A stretch of 64,000 nt of DNA, taken from NCBI GenBank assembly GCA_002790195.1, contig PFUR01000057.1:21454-85453 (forward strand). Reading direction: 5' to 3'. Both the position numbers and the translations under genes were made by a program. Positions within the stretch are counted from its first letter, which is position 1. The number at the start of each line of letters is the position of its first letter. The notes under the pieces are model-generated. The model saw nothing but the letters and a program-made list of their open reading frames with translations. It was not told where the DNA came from and ran no database searches. This document shows positions 14,233 through 23,615 of the stretch, one piece after another. The DNA is from Flavobacteriales bacterium CG_4_9_14_3_um_filter_40_17. GTDB lineage: Bacteria > Bacteroidota > Bacteroidia > Flavobacteriales > Flavobacteriaceae.

Positions 14233-16302
14233 ATGAAATTAATCAATCCAAAAACTTTAAGCATTCTGCTATTCAGCTTGCTTGCCTTATCCGCTTGTAA
14301 GAGTGAAAAAAAAGAAGCCGTGGAGGTAGAAAAAATCCCGGGTATTAACCTTCAATTTATGGACACCACCGCGCGTCCGCAAGATGATTTCTTCCGATAC
14401 GTCAACGGAAAATGGCTCGACCAAACCGAGATACCGGCCGACAAAACATCTTGGGGAAGTTTTAATGAACTTCGAGAAAAGACCGATGCAGATGTATTGG
14501 CAATTCTCAACGAGGCACTGAAAAGCAATACCTATCCGGCCGCTTCCGACCAAGGAAAGGCACTCAATCTCTACCGTTCGATATTGGATTCTACCGCACG
14601 AAACGAACAAGGAATCAAACCGCTTGAGCAAAACTTGAAACAGATAGATGCCATTAAAAATGTAAAAGATCTGGAAGCTTATTTCATTGAAAACGAACCC
14701 AAAGGTAGTGGCGGTTTGTTTGGTGTTAATATTTTTTCTGATGCCAAAGACAGCAACAAAAATGTGGTTTATCTCGGTGTAGGCGGTTTGGGTTTGCCCG
14801 ATCGTGAATATTACGTTTCAAACGATGCCGACCCGAAAGAAAAACGCGAAAAATATGTCGCTCATGTTGCCAAGATGCTCCAATACTTAGGTCAAGACGC
14901 CGAATCGGCAGGCAAAGACGCGCAAGCGGTATTGGCTTTTGAAACTTCTTTGGCAACCCCGATGTTTACTCGCGTGGAAAGACGGGACGATAGGTTGAGC
15001 TACAATCCCATGAAAGTGTCAGATTTGCAAAAACTCACGCCCACAATCAATTGGGAAAACTACCTCGATGGCATCGGAATCAAAGCCTTGGATACCATTG
15101 TTGTTACTGAGCCAAAATACATGGCTGCTCTTCAAACTATGTTGAAAAAAGGGGATTTAAACTCATGGAAAGCCTATTTAAAATGGTCTTTACTCAGAGG
15201 AGCTTCCGGCACTTTGAGCGATGATATAGAAACCGCTAATTGGGAATTTTACGGCAAAACACTACGAGGTGCGCAAGCACAGGAACCGCGTGATAAAAGA
15301 GCCTTACAAACGGTCAATAGGCGTATGGGGGAAGCAGTTGGTAAAATCTATGTTGATAAAAAATTTCCGCCTGAAGCCAAACAGAAAGCAGAAGAACTCA
15401 TCGCAAACTTGATTGCTGCCTATGACACCCGTATCAAAGCGCTGCCGTGGATGAGTGAAGAAACCAAAACAAAAGCACTCGAAAAATTGCACAAACTTCG
15501 AATTAAGATTGCCTATCCGGACAAGTGGAAAGATTACAGCAAACTCACGATAAATGGACCGGAAACAGGAAGTTACTACGAGAATAGCCGCAATTTATCG
15601 CAATGGAATTTTAGCAAAGACCTCGAAAAAATCGGTAAGCCGGTCGATAAAGACGAGTGGTTTATGGCTCCTCAAATCGTAAATGCCTATTTCAACCCTT
15701 CTTTTAACGAGATTGTTTTTCCTGCTGCCATTTTGCAGCCCCCATTTTACAATTATACAGCAGATGCAGCCGTCAATTACGGGGGCATTGGAGCGGTTAT
15801 CGGGCACGAAATTTCGCACGGTTTTGACGATTCCGGTGCACGGTATGATGCCAACGGTAATTTAGTCGATTGGTGGACTGCCGATGATTTAAAACAGTTC
15901 ACGGAATTGGGCAATGCATTGGCCGATCAGTACAGCAAACTCGAACCACTACCAGAAATTTTTGTGGATGGAAAATTTACATTGGGTGAAAATATCGGCG
16001 ATTTGGGTGGTGTGAACGCTGCTTTTGATGCGCTCCAATTGGATTTAGCCAAAAACGGCAATCCCGAAAAAATTGACGGATTCACACCCGAACAAAGGTT
16101 TTTCTTGTCTTGGGCAACCGTTTGGCGTACCAAAACCCGTGACGAAGCACTCAAAACACAGGTCAAAACCGACCCGCACGCGCCGGGTATGTACCGCGCA
16201 ATAGTACCTATTCAAAATGTGGATGTATTTTACAAAGCCTTCGATATCAAAGAAGGAGATAAACTGTTCTTGACACCGGAGCAACGCGTGAAAATTTGGT
16301 AG
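14233..16302 (+). CDS. M13 family zinc metallopeptidase, lipoprotein
   Basis: Neprilysin/PepO-type endopeptidase of 689 residues, anchored by lipidation: signal sequence LSILLFSLLALSAC with the lipobox cysteine near residue 21. An N-terminal M13 domain (about residues 50-430, starting RPQDDFFRYVNGKWLDQTEIP) precedes the catalytic domain. Zinc motif HEISH at 525-529 in GAVIGHEISHGFDDSG; third ligand E586 in ENIGDLGG; NAYFNPSFNEIVFPAAILQPP is the substrate-binding strand typical of the family. The C-terminal end RVKIW keeps the conserved tryptophan. Likely cleaves small peptides in the periplasm or at the surface. A good terminator follows. Confidence 0.95.
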   Translation: MKLINPKTLSILLFSLLALSACKSEKKEAVEVEKIPGINLQFMDTTARPQDDFFRYVNGKWLDQTEIPADKTSWGSFNELREKTDADVLAILNEALKSNTYPAASDQGKALNLYRSILDSTARNEQGIKPLEQNLKQIDAIKNVKDLEAYFIENEPKGSGGLFGVNIFSDAKDSNKNVVYLGVGGLGLPDREYYVSNDADPKEKREKYVAHVAKMLQYLGQDAESAGKDAQAVLAFETSLATPMFTRVERRDDRLSYNPMKVSDLQKLTPTINWENYLDGIGIKALDTIVVTEPKYMAALQTMLKKGDLNSWKAYLKWSLLRGASGTLSDDIETANWEFYGKTLRGAQAQEPRDKRALQTVNRRMGEAVGKIYVDKKFPPEAKQKAEELIANLIAAYDTRIKALPWMSEETKTKALEKLHKLRIKIAYPDKWKDYSKLTINGPETGSYYENSRNLSQWNFSKDLEKIGKPVDKDEWFMAPQIVNAYFNPSFNEIVFPAAILQPPFYNYTADAAVNYGGIGAVIGHEISHGFDDSGARYDANGNLVDWWTADDLKQFTELGNALADQYSKLEPLPEIFVDGKFTLGENIGDLGGVNAAFDALQLDLAKNGNPEKIDGFTPEQRFFLSWATVWRTKTRDEALKTQVKTDPHAPGMYRAIVPIQNVDVFYKAFDIKEGDKLFLTPEQRVKIW

Positions 16303-16326
16303 ATTTTGAATTGATTTATTGGAAAG

Positions 16327-16352
16327 AGCGGCTTTTTGGCCGCTTTTTTTTT
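16327..16352 (+). terminator. Rho-independent terminator after the M13 peptidase gene
   Basis: Stem AGCGGC / GCCGCT with loop TTTTTG, followed by an unbroken run of T. Starts 25 bases behind the stop codon. Confidence 0.85.
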
Positions 16353-16520
16353 GTGATGATTAACACTTTGATAGGAGATGGTGATAAATATTTTATTTAA
16401 TTTTGATTTTCAATTAGTTGGCAAAAAACAATTGCTAGCCTAAAAGAAACGTTTTCCGTATTTAAAGAGATTGTTACTCAAAAGTATTGCTGTTATTCAT
16501 ACTCATCAATTTTTACAACC

Positions 16521-17126
16521 ATGAAAAAATTAATTTTGCTTAGCTTTTTTCTTATAGTAAATAACCAAGATTACGGTCAGAACGCCATCCCTTCGGCAGA
16601 AGAGCAAGTAAATGCCACCTTGCAAGCTGCTCCCGAAGAAAAACGGGCACAAGCAACGGTTTTGGGTTATAGCCCGCAAGGTTCTTTAGTCACACTCAGA
16701 GTGGGTAGAAACGAATTTATTTGTTTGGCAGACGATCCGCAGAAGGAGGGCTTTAGTGCTGCTTGCTACCATAAAGATTTGGCTGATTTCATGTCGAGAG
16801 GAAGGGAATTAAGAGCAGAAGGCAAAAATGAGAATCAAAATTTTGAAATTAGGGAAGCTGAAGCAATATCCGGTAAACTAAAACTCCCGGATCATCCCTC
16901 TACACTCTATATCTTATACGGGAAAGATGCAAAATACAACCCTGCAAATGGAGTTGTGGAACACAGCAATCTACGCTGGGTGGTTTACATACCGTGGGCA
17001 ACTGCGGAATCTACCGGCTTACCTACCAAACCCATGGTAGAGGGTGGACCTTGGATTATGTTTCCGGGAACTCATAGGGCGCATATCATGATAACACCTC
17101 CTTGGCCCAAGGAAGATAATTTCTGA
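16521..17126 (+). CDS. Secreted protein of unknown function
   Basis: 201 residues with an N-terminal signal peptide (KKLILLSFFLIVNNQDYGQ, probable cleavage near residue 20). The mature part begins with a hydrophilic helix (SAEEQVNATLQAAPEEKRAQA), followed by a beta-rich region containing two cysteines (C69 in FICLADD, C82 in SAACYHKD). The C-terminal half is proline- and tryptophan-rich (WVVYIPWATAEST, GGPWIMFPGTHRAHIMITPPW). The last motif, with its histidines, looks conserved and might bind a ligand or metal, but I do not recognise the family. Transcribed alone. Confidence 0.8.
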   Translation: MKKLILLSFFLIVNNQDYGQNAIPSAEEQVNATLQAAPEEKRAQATVLGYSPQGSLVTLRVGRNEFICLADDPQKEGFSAACYHKDLADFMSRGRELRAEGKNENQNFEIREAEAISGKLKLPDHPSTLYILYGKDAKYNPANGVVEHSNLRWVVYIPWATAESTGLPTKPMVEGGPWIMFPGTHRAHIMITPPWPKEDNF

Positions 17127-17189
17127 AAAACAGCTTACTCGGAATGTTTTTTCTAATCGCAATAATGGGATTGATTTTTTCAATTGGCA

Positions 17190-18034
17190 TCAAAACAACT
17201 CGTATCTCACACCAAGCGAAATGCCTCTGATCTCATTTTGCGCATTTTTAAACAAGGGTGAAAGGTCGTATTTCACATACAACATGCTGTCGCCGGCTGT
17301 CAGGTATCCACTCAAACCGTAAACGAAATCGTTGGTGCTAAAATCTGTTTTTTGCTTGTCTTTTACCTTGTTGCCGTCCAAATCATATTTCAGTCTTTGC
17401 ATGTCTCCAATATTGAAACCCGCAAATCCGCCAAGACCTATTTTCACCGGTCGAAATAATTCCTGTCGGGATTGAACGAGCTGTTAAAGGGTTTAAATTC
17501 CAGATGTACAGGCACAACCAAATAGGTATATCTGAATTTTGATTTGTCCAAATTGCTGTCAAATTTCTGAAGCCCGGTGGTATTGCCGTTTTCTACAAAA
17601 AAATTGATCATCTTTGGGCTTCAGGTTTTTGATTTGAAACGAAAACGCGTAGTTGATTTTTAGTAAATTTGAGTTTTTAAAAACACGGTATTTGTTTCCC
17701 AATCCGATTTCAAAAAAGCGTGAACCGAAAAATTTAAAGTTAGTCCTGACCAGCGAATCCCCTTCTTCTATGGCGTTGTTAAAGCCGAACGCGAGCAGCA
17801 AATAGCCGTTGTTCCTTCTTTTTTCGTGATTTTTTTCCCGGTGAAATATTTTGCTGAATTTAAAACCTTCAACGATACATCTTCCGCGAAAAATGCATCC
17901 GAAATATATTGCCTGCAAACGGAGAGCATTTTGGGTGCAAAATGTTCATAAATAGCTCGTTGAGCCTGCGCATCGTTGGCGATTGCTTTCCGGATAATCA
18001 ACGGTTCGTTAAAGTAGAGTTGGACAACTTTCAA
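17190..18034 (-). pseudogene. Deletion-fused ECF sigma factor / outer-membrane beta-barrel pseudogene
   Basis: The first ~50 codons (from 18034) encode the start of an ECF sigma factor region 2 (RKAIANDAQAQRAIYEHFAP, KMLSVCRQYISDAFFAEDV). The sequence then changes abruptly, near 17860, into an outer-membrane beta-barrel protein (NNGYLLLAFGFNNAIEEGDS, FFEIGLGNKYRVFKNSN, KIGLGGFAGFNIGDMQ, ending GISLGVRYELF). The barrel is in pieces: one frameshift at a run of seven T near 17600 and another near 17450. Sigma factor and barrel gene are commonly neighbours in Bacteroidota, so a deletion that removed the rest of the sigma gene (and perhaps an anti-sigma gene) plus the barrel N-terminus explains it. 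Non-functional. Confidence 0.8.
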
Positions 18035-18121
18035 AACAGCTTATTTAGTTCCTATACCACCAAGACGTAAAAATTGAGCAAAAGGTTTCACAATAACCAA
18101 TGTTTTTTTATTTGTAACGTC

Positions 18122-18150
18122 TTTTGTCAAAGTTTTGAACTTTGACAAAG
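18122..18150. repeat. Perfect 12-bp inverted repeat downstream of rdgB
   Basis: TTTGTCAAAGTT-TTG-AACTTTGACAAA, extended by a T-G pair. It lies 28 bases past the rdgB stop. It lacks a T-run on the rdgB side, so it may act as a factor-dependent terminator or an mRNA 3' stabiliser. Confidence 0.6.
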
Positions 18151-18177
18151 GTTTCAAAGAGTTATAAATACGCGTAT

Positions 18178-18768
18178 TCAGTTTATCTTCGTCAGAAAAT
18201 CAACCAATTTTCCCACCGCCAAAGCACGGTGGCTGATGCTGTTTTTTTCTTCGGATGCCATCTCGGCAAAAGTTTTGTCGAATCCATCAGGAATAAAGAT
18301 TGGATCATATCCAAACCCGCTTTTTCCTCTGTTTTCCATAGCTATCTGCCCATAAACAACTCCTTCAAAGAAGAAAGCTTCACCATTTCGCATAAGACAG
18401 ATTACTGTTCTGAAATTTGCTTTTCGGTTGGCCTCACCTTCAAGCACTTGGAGTAATTTATTCACATTGTTTGCATCGTTTTTCTCTTCTCCCGCAAATC
18501 GTGCAGAATACACGCCGGGTGCGCCGTTCAAAACTTCTACTTCCAAGCCGCTGTCATCAGCAAAACAGTTTTTGCCGTATTTTTTATGAATAAATGTTGA
18601 TTTTTGTCGCGCGTTTCCTTCAAAGGTGGATTGCGTTTCTTCCAATTCTTTAAGATGTTGTAAATCAATCAAAGAAAGCAGTCGAATGTGTCCGGGCAAT
18701 ATTTTCCTGAGTTCGCTGATTTTGTGTGGGTTTGCGGAGGCGAATAGGAGTTCGATTGTGTCAGACAT
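18178..18768 (-). CDS. rdgB: XTP/dITP pyrophosphatase (HAM1/RdgB family)
   Basis: House-cleaning enzyme that hydrolyses ITP, dITP and XTP to monophosphates, preventing incorporation of deaminated purines. 196 residues. Motifs: the N-terminal SANPHKISELRKIL (nucleotide recognition), TFEGNARQKS, the catalytic FADDSGLEVEVLNGAPGVYSAR, GFGYDPIFIPDG and the C-terminal SHRALAVGKLVDFL. The start overlaps the rlmH stop by 8 bases, giving a coupled rlmH-rdgB pair. Confidence 0.95.
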   Translation of the reverse strand: MSDTIELLFASANPHKISELRKILPGHIRLLSLIDLQHLKELEETQSTFEGNARQKSTFIHKKYGKNCFADDSGLEVEVLNGAPGVYSARFAGEEKNDANNVNKLLQVLEGEANRKANFRTVICLMRNGEAFFFEGVVYGQIAMENRGKSGFGYDPIFIPDGFDKTFAEMASEEKNSISHRALAVGKLVDFLTKIN

Positions 18769-19234
18769 GGTGGTAGGGTTCGTTTTTCAGGATGGTACAA
18801 GCGCGATAGAGCTGTTCTATAAAAATAAGCCGAACCATCTGATGCGAAAAAGTCATTTCAGAGAGCGAGATGTTTGATTGTGCCCGTCGGTAAATTTCTT
18901 CCGAAAACCCATAAGGCCCGCCGATGAGAAAAATCAGGTTTTTACGTCCTGCCAACAGTTGCTTTTGCATCCAATCGGAGAAGCCTACCGAACTGAAAGA
19001 TTTGCCTTTTTCGTCTAACAAAACAACATAATCGGACAAAGCCAAGCGCGACAAAATGAGTTTTCCCTCTGCTTCTTTTTGTTGGATTTCACTCAGGTTT
19101 TTGTTGTTCTTCAAGTCGGGAACGACCTCCATTTCAAAAGGTAAATAGTGTTTCAATCGTTTTACATAATCAGCAACCATGCCTTTTAGCCGCTCATCAT
19201 CTGTTTTTCCGATTGCCAAAAATTTTATGTTCAT
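18761..19234 (-). CDS. rlmH: 23S rRNA (pseudouridine1915-N3)-methyltransferase RlmH
   Basis: SPOUT-class methyltransferase acting on pseudouridine 1915 in helix 69 of 23S rRNA on the assembled ribosome; 157 residues. The knotted SAM-binding end is clear: DYVVLLDEKGKSFSS, IFLIGGPYGFSEEIY, ISLSEMTFSHQMVRLIF, then EQLYRACTILKNEPYHH at the C-terminus. An in-frame extension upstream to 19252 is rejected because the family begins MNIKFLAIGK. Confidence 0.96.
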   Translation of the reverse strand: MNIKFLAIGKTDDERLKGMVADYVKRLKHYLPFEMEVVPDLKNNKNLSEIQQKEAEGKLILSRLALSDYVVLLDEKGKSFSSVGFSDWMQKQLLAGRKNLIFLIGGPYGFSEEIYRRAQSNISLSEMTFSHQMVRLIFIEQLYRACTILKNEPYHHV

Positions 19235-19275
19235 GGAGCTAAAATAACACAATCAACCGAATTTTGCCCCGCTTT

Positions 19276-19283
19276 TATTTTTG
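19276..19283 (+). promoter_or_regulatory. nadC operon promoter -7 element
   Basis: TATTTTTG in the rlmH-nadC divergent gap, 78 bases before the nadC ATG. A nearby TATTTTTA is a weaker match. Confidence 0.45.
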
Positions 19284-19361
19284 TATTTTTATTTATTTTC
19301 TAATTTTTTCTTATTTCAAAATCACTTTATAATGATTATTTTTACCACTTAACAGGATCGA

Positions 19362-20225
19362 ATGGTTTTTCTTTCAAAGGATTTTTTTAAAACAGAGCTA
19401 CATCGCATTATTTCCGATGCTATTCGGGAAGATGTGGGTGATGGCGATCACAGTTCGCTGGCCTGTATTCCGAGTGAGGCAGAAGGGAAAGCTAAATTAT
19501 TGGTCAAAGACACGGGGATTATTGCCGGCGTTGATTTTGCCAAAGCGGTTTTTCAACAAGTCGATCCGGAATTGATTATGGATGAACACATAAAAGACGG
19601 GAATACGGTAAAATACGGTGATATTGTTTTTCACGTTTCCGGTAATGTGCAATCAATTCTCAAATCGGAGCGTTTGGTGCTCAACGGTATGCAACGTATG
19701 AGTGCGATTGCCACCAAAACCCAAAAATATGCGCAACAATTGGAAGGTACTCACACACAAATTTTGGATACTCGCAAAACAACTCCCGGCATCCGCTTAC
19801 TCGAGAAATGGGCTGTTCGCATTGGTGGTGGTGTCAATCATCGTTTTGGGCTTTACGATATGATTATGCTGAAAGACAATCACATAGACTATGCTGGCGG
19901 GATTTCAAATGCCATCGAAAGGACGAAAAAATATTTAAAAGAAAACAACAAAAATTTGAAATTAGTGGTGGAAGCAAGAAGTTTTGAAGAAATCGAAAAA
20001 ATACTAAAATACGATGGGGTTTATCGCATTTTGATTGATAATTTTTCAACAGAAGATACCAAAATAGCGGTGGATATGATAGGTGGGAAGTGCCTCACGG
20101 AATCATCCGGAGGGATTACCTTTCAAAATTTGCGGAGTTATGCCGAGTGTGGTGTCGATTTTGTTTCTTCGGGCGCGTTGACACATTCAATTAGTAACAT
20201 GGATTTGAGTCTAAAAGCACTTTGA
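19362..20225 (+). CDS. nadC: Nicotinate-nucleotide pyrophosphorylase (quinolinate phosphoribosyltransferase)
   Basis: NAD biosynthesis: quinolinate + PRPP to nicotinate mononucleotide, CO2 and PPi. 287 residues. Visible are the N-terminal REDVGDGDHSS, the substrate-binding ERLVLNGMQRMSAIAT, ILDTRKTTPGIRLLEKWAVRIGG-type PRPP loop, GGGVNHRFGLYDMIMLKDNH, VVEARSFEE, and the C-terminal SSGGITFQNL plus GVDFVSSGALTHS. First gene of a tight three-gene unit: the yihY-like gene starts 1 base after the stop and overlaps priA. Confidence 0.96.
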   Translation: MVFLSKDFFKTELHRIISDAIREDVGDGDHSSLACIPSEAEGKAKLLVKDTGIIAGVDFAKAVFQQVDPELIMDEHIKDGNTVKYGDIVFHVSGNVQSILKSERLVLNGMQRMSAIATKTQKYAQQLEGTHTQILDTRKTTPGIRLLEKWAVRIGGGVNHRFGLYDMIMLKDNHIDYAGGISNAIERTKKYLKENNKNLKLVVEARSFEEIEKILKYDGVYRILIDNFSTEDTKIAVDMIGGKCLTESSGGITFQNLRSYAECGVDFVSSGALTHSISNMDLSLKAL

Positions 20226-20226
20226 T

Positions 20227-21165
20227 ATGGATTCGGAAGTAAAAACGCAGCTACTCAAAATCCCCATTATAAGCAGTCTTATTCTACTGGCAGATAGAAT
20301 CAAAATTCCCGGATTAGAAGGGCTTTCTTTGTTTGATGTAGTGGAAATGTATGTGGTCGGGATTCTCAAAGGCACTCTAAGTTCAAGGGCTAGTGCTATT
20401 TCGTTTAGTTTTTTCATGGCTATTTTTCCATTTCTGCTCTTTATCCTAAACCTGATTCCATATGTTCCGATTCAAGATTTTCAAGCAGATGTGTTTGCCT
20501 TTATCGATGGTATTTTACCTCCGCAAACTTCCGATTTTTTTAATGGTATCATCATTGATATCATGAACAACCGGCGTGGCGGATTGCTTTCAGTTGTTTT
20601 TATACTTTCTTTATTTCTGACTACCAATGGTGTCCAGGCTGTTTTTGCCGGCTTTGAAAACTCCTATCACGTAGAGGTCAACCGCACTTTCTTTAAGCAA
20701 TATTTGGTGTCTTTCGGTGTGGCAATTATCTTGGCGGTTTTGCTGTTGACAATGGTTGGAGGAATCGTTTTTTTTGAATTTTTTATCAATGTATTGTTTG
20801 AAAATAGAGTAATCGAAGACGCACTCTTTTGGGTAGGCATTGGCAAAAATGTGTTTTATTTGATCATGTTGATACTGATTGTTGGCACGCTCTATTATTT
20901 TGGTTGTACCGGAAATCTTAAACCTAAATTTTTCTCGGTCGGATTGTTTTTTACCTCCATTTTATTGATTGGTACTACCTACCTTTTTGGAATTTATGTC
21001 GAAGATTTTTCTCGTTACAACGAGCTTTACGGCTCCATTGGTGCGCTGCTGATTTTGATGGTATATATTTGGCTGAACGCCAATATTTTACTATTGGGTT
21101 TTGAATTGAATGCCACATTGCGAGCCTTGAAAAATAGAAATTTTCAAAAATTACCGGCTGAATAA
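20227..21165 (+). CDS. YihY/BrkB family inner-membrane protein
   Basis: 312 residues with six hydrophobic segments, the pattern of the YihY (formerly RNase BN/BrkB) family. The family signature near the first membrane segment reads SSRASAISFSFFMAIFPFL, and the C-terminal segments contain YNELYGSIGALLILMVYIWL and NANILLLGFELNAT. The older RNase BN assignment is incorrect; the function is unknown, with proposals including a transporter role. Located between nadC and priA with 1-base spacing and a 1-base overlap. Confidence 0.9.
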   Translation: MDSEVKTQLLKIPIISSLILLADRIKIPGLEGLSLFDVVEMYVVGILKGTLSSRASAISFSFFMAIFPFLLFILNLIPYVPIQDFQADVFAFIDGILPPQTSDFFNGIIIDIMNNRRGGLLSVVFILSLFLTTNGVQAVFAGFENSYHVEVNRTFFKQYLVSFGVAIILAVLLLTMVGGIVFFEFFINVLFENRVIEDALFWVGIGKNVFYLIMLILIVGTLYYFGCTGNLKPKFFSVGLFFTSILLIGTTYLFGIYVEDFSRYNELYGSIGALLILMVYIWLNANILLLGFELNATLRALKNRNFQKLPAE

Positions 21166-23615
21166 TGAAGTATTTTGTAGATGTGATATTGCCACTGCCA
21201 TTGCCCAAACCGTTCACGTATGAGATTAACTTAGATGAAGCCAAGTTTATCAAACCGGGTATGCGTATAGCCGTACCTTTTGGGACATCTAAAATTGTGA
21301 CAGGTTTGGCTCAGGTTGTACACGACATTCCGCCGGATGCCTATGAAACCAAAGAAATCTATCAGATTTTGGACAGTGAGCCCATCGTCAATGAAATTCA
21401 ATTGAAACTGTGGCAATGGATGGCAGCTTATTATCTCTGTACACAGGGTGAAATACTCCGTGCTGCTTTGCCGGGAACCTTACTTTTGGAAAGCGAAACC
21501 AAAATATTCCGAACAACACTATCGATTGATAAACCTATTTTAAACGATGATGAATACTTAGTTTTGGAAGCATTGACCATCCAACCGGTGTTGAATATCA
21601 GTGAAATATCAAATATTTTAAACAAAAAAAAAGCAATTTCAGTTATCAAGACTCTTTTGCAAAAAAAGTTGGTAGAAGTCGATGAAGTGTTGGAAGAAGT
21701 TTATAAGCCCAAATGGATGAGTTTTCTTTCGCTACATCCTGATTTAAAAGATGAATCAAGAATCAAAACCGTTTTAGATGACTTGGATAGAGCGGTCAAA
21801 CAAAAAGAAGCTTTTCTCCAATTTGTCACACACTTTCAACGTTTTCAAAAGCCTGTCAACAAGCGCGATTTGATAAAAAAACACAACATCAAATCGAGTG
21901 TTATCAAAAGTTTGATAGAAAAGAACATACTTACTGAGACAAAAACACGGGCTGACCGCATGGTTTTTGAACAGCAATCATTGCTTCAACCCAAAGATTT
22001 GAGCAATGAGCAAACAACTGCCATTGAGCAAATTAAGTCAGGGTTTAAAACTAAGGATGTTTGCTTGCTCTTTGGAGTCACTTCTTCGGGCAAAACGGAA
22101 ATTTACGTCGAGCTGATTCGCGAAGTCATCGCTTTGGGCAAACAAGTCTTGTATCTTCTCCCTGAAATAGCGCTGACCACTCAAATTGTATCCCGGTTGC
22201 GCGGTTATTTTGGTGACAAAGTAGGGGTTTATCATTCCAAATACAACCAAAGCGAACGTATTGAAACTTGGCAAAACGTGCTTCATCATTCGGACAAAGG
22301 CCAAATCATAGTTGGTGCGCGTTCGGCTGTTTTCTTGCCGTTTTCCAATTTGGGTTTGGTGGTGATTGACGAAGAGCACGAAGTTTCATACAAGCAGTTT
22401 GATCTCGCGCCACGTTATCAAGCTAGAGATGTGGCTGTTTATTTGGCAAGGCAGCATCAATCAAAAGTATTGCTAGGGACTGCAACCCCGAGTTTGGAGA
22501 GTTTTTTTAACACCCAAACGGGTAAGTATCAGTTGGTAGAGCTTCAAAGCCGGTTTGGTGATTTTCAATCGCCTGAGACAATCATTGTCGATTTACGGGA
22601 AAAATATCACAAAAAGTTGATGAAAGGCCACTTTTCAGATTCTTTGATAGTTGAAATTCGAGATGCTTTATCCAAAAAACAGAAAGTCATTCTTTTTAAA
22701 AATCGCAGAGGGTTTGCGCCGGTGATTGAATGCAAAACCTGTGGGAATGTGCCTTATTGCCCCAATTGTGATGTGAGTCTTACGTACCATCAACAAAGCC
22801 AGAAATTGCGTTGCCACTACTGCGGATATTCAACTCAGATGCCAGATAACTGTTTCGCTTGCGGGAGTGTGCACCTCGATGCCAAAGGTTTTGGAACGGA
22901 ACAAGTGGAAGATGAAGTAAGAAAACTCTTTCCGTCTGCGAACGTTGCGCGTATGGATTCGGACACTACTAAAGGTAAAAAAGGTTTTGACAAAATTATA
23001 CACGCTTTTGATAGTGGCGAAATTGATATCTTGATTGGTACTCAAATGCTTTCTAAAGGATTGGATTTTAGAAACATAGCTTTAGTGGGTGTTTTGCAAG
23101 CCGATGATCTGTTGCATCAACCTGATTTTAGGGCACACGAACACTGTTTTCAATTGTTGCATCAAGTTTCGGGCAGAGTGGGCAGGGGAGACCTACGCGG
23201 TAAAGTGATTATCCAAACTTTTAATCCGGAACACGAAGTGCTTCAGCAAGTTGGACGGGGAGATTTCAGGGGAATGTATGAAAATCAACTGCAACAACGA
23301 TTGGAGTTTAAATATCCACCCTACTTTAGAATCATCAAAATAATTGTTAAACATCGCGATTACAACAAAGTCCACCTCGGTGCAAACTGGCTTGCGGAAG
23401 CATTGCGCATTAAATTAAATATGTGTGTTTTAGGACCGGAATCACCCGGCATTTCCCGCATCAGAAATGAACATATCAAGTATATAATTGTGAAATTGGA
23501 TACAAATAAATCATCTCAATTGTCTAAAAATAAAATTTTAAAATTAAAAGATTCGTTGTTAGCTGTTAGAGATTTCAGATCTTTGAAGGTGAGTCTTGAC
23601 GTTGACAATTATTGA
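21165..23615 (+). CDS. priA: Primosomal protein N' (PriA helicase)
   Basis: Superfamily 2 3'-5' helicase that recognises stalled forks and reloads the replisome; 816 residues. The N-terminal 3'-DNA-binding domain begins VILPLPLPKPFTYEI. Helicase motifs: Walker A GVTSSGKTEIY, DEEH box VVIDEEHEVSYKQ, and LLGTATPSLE. The helicase core is interrupted by the zinc-binding module with cysteine pairs CKTC, CPNC, CHYC and CFAC (eight cysteines, residues ~525-570). Then come FGTEQVEDEV, GTQMLSKGLDF and the C-terminal domain RLEFKYPPYFRIIKI. The ATG overlaps the preceding TAA by one base. The last 7 bases overlap the end of the convergent LytTR gene. Confidence 0.96.
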   Translation: MKYFVDVILPLPLPKPFTYEINLDEAKFIKPGMRIAVPFGTSKIVTGLAQVVHDIPPDAYETKEIYQILDSEPIVNEIQLKLWQWMAAYYLCTQGEILRAALPGTLLLESETKIFRTTLSIDKPILNDDEYLVLEALTIQPVLNISEISNILNKKKAISVIKTLLQKKLVEVDEVLEEVYKPKWMSFLSLHPDLKDESRIKTVLDDLDRAVKQKEAFLQFVTHFQRFQKPVNKRDLIKKHNIKSSVIKSLIEKNILTETKTRADRMVFEQQSLLQPKDLSNEQTTAIEQIKSGFKTKDVCLLFGVTSSGKTEIYVELIREVIALGKQVLYLLPEIALTTQIVSRLRGYFGDKVGVYHSKYNQSERIETWQNVLHHSDKGQIIVGARSAVFLPFSNLGLVVIDEEHEVSYKQFDLAPRYQARDVAVYLARQHQSKVLLGTATPSLESFFNTQTGKYQLVELQSRFGDFQSPETIIVDLREKYHKKLMKGHFSDSLIVEIRDALSKKQKVILFKNRRGFAPVIECKTCGNVPYCPNCDVSLTYHQQSQKLRCHYCGYSTQMPDNCFACGSVHLDAKGFGTEQVEDEVRKLFPSANVARMDSDTTKGKKGFDKIIHAFDSGEIDILIGTQMLSKGLDFRNIALVGVLQADDLLHQPDFRAHEHCFQLLHQVSGRVGRGDLRGKVIIQTFNPEHEVLQQVGRGDFRGMYENQLQQRLEFKYPPYFRIIKIIVKHRDYNKVHLGANWLAEALRIKLNMCVLGPESPGISRIRNEHIKYIIVKLDTNKSSQLSKNKILKLKDSLLAVRDFRSLKVSLDVDNY

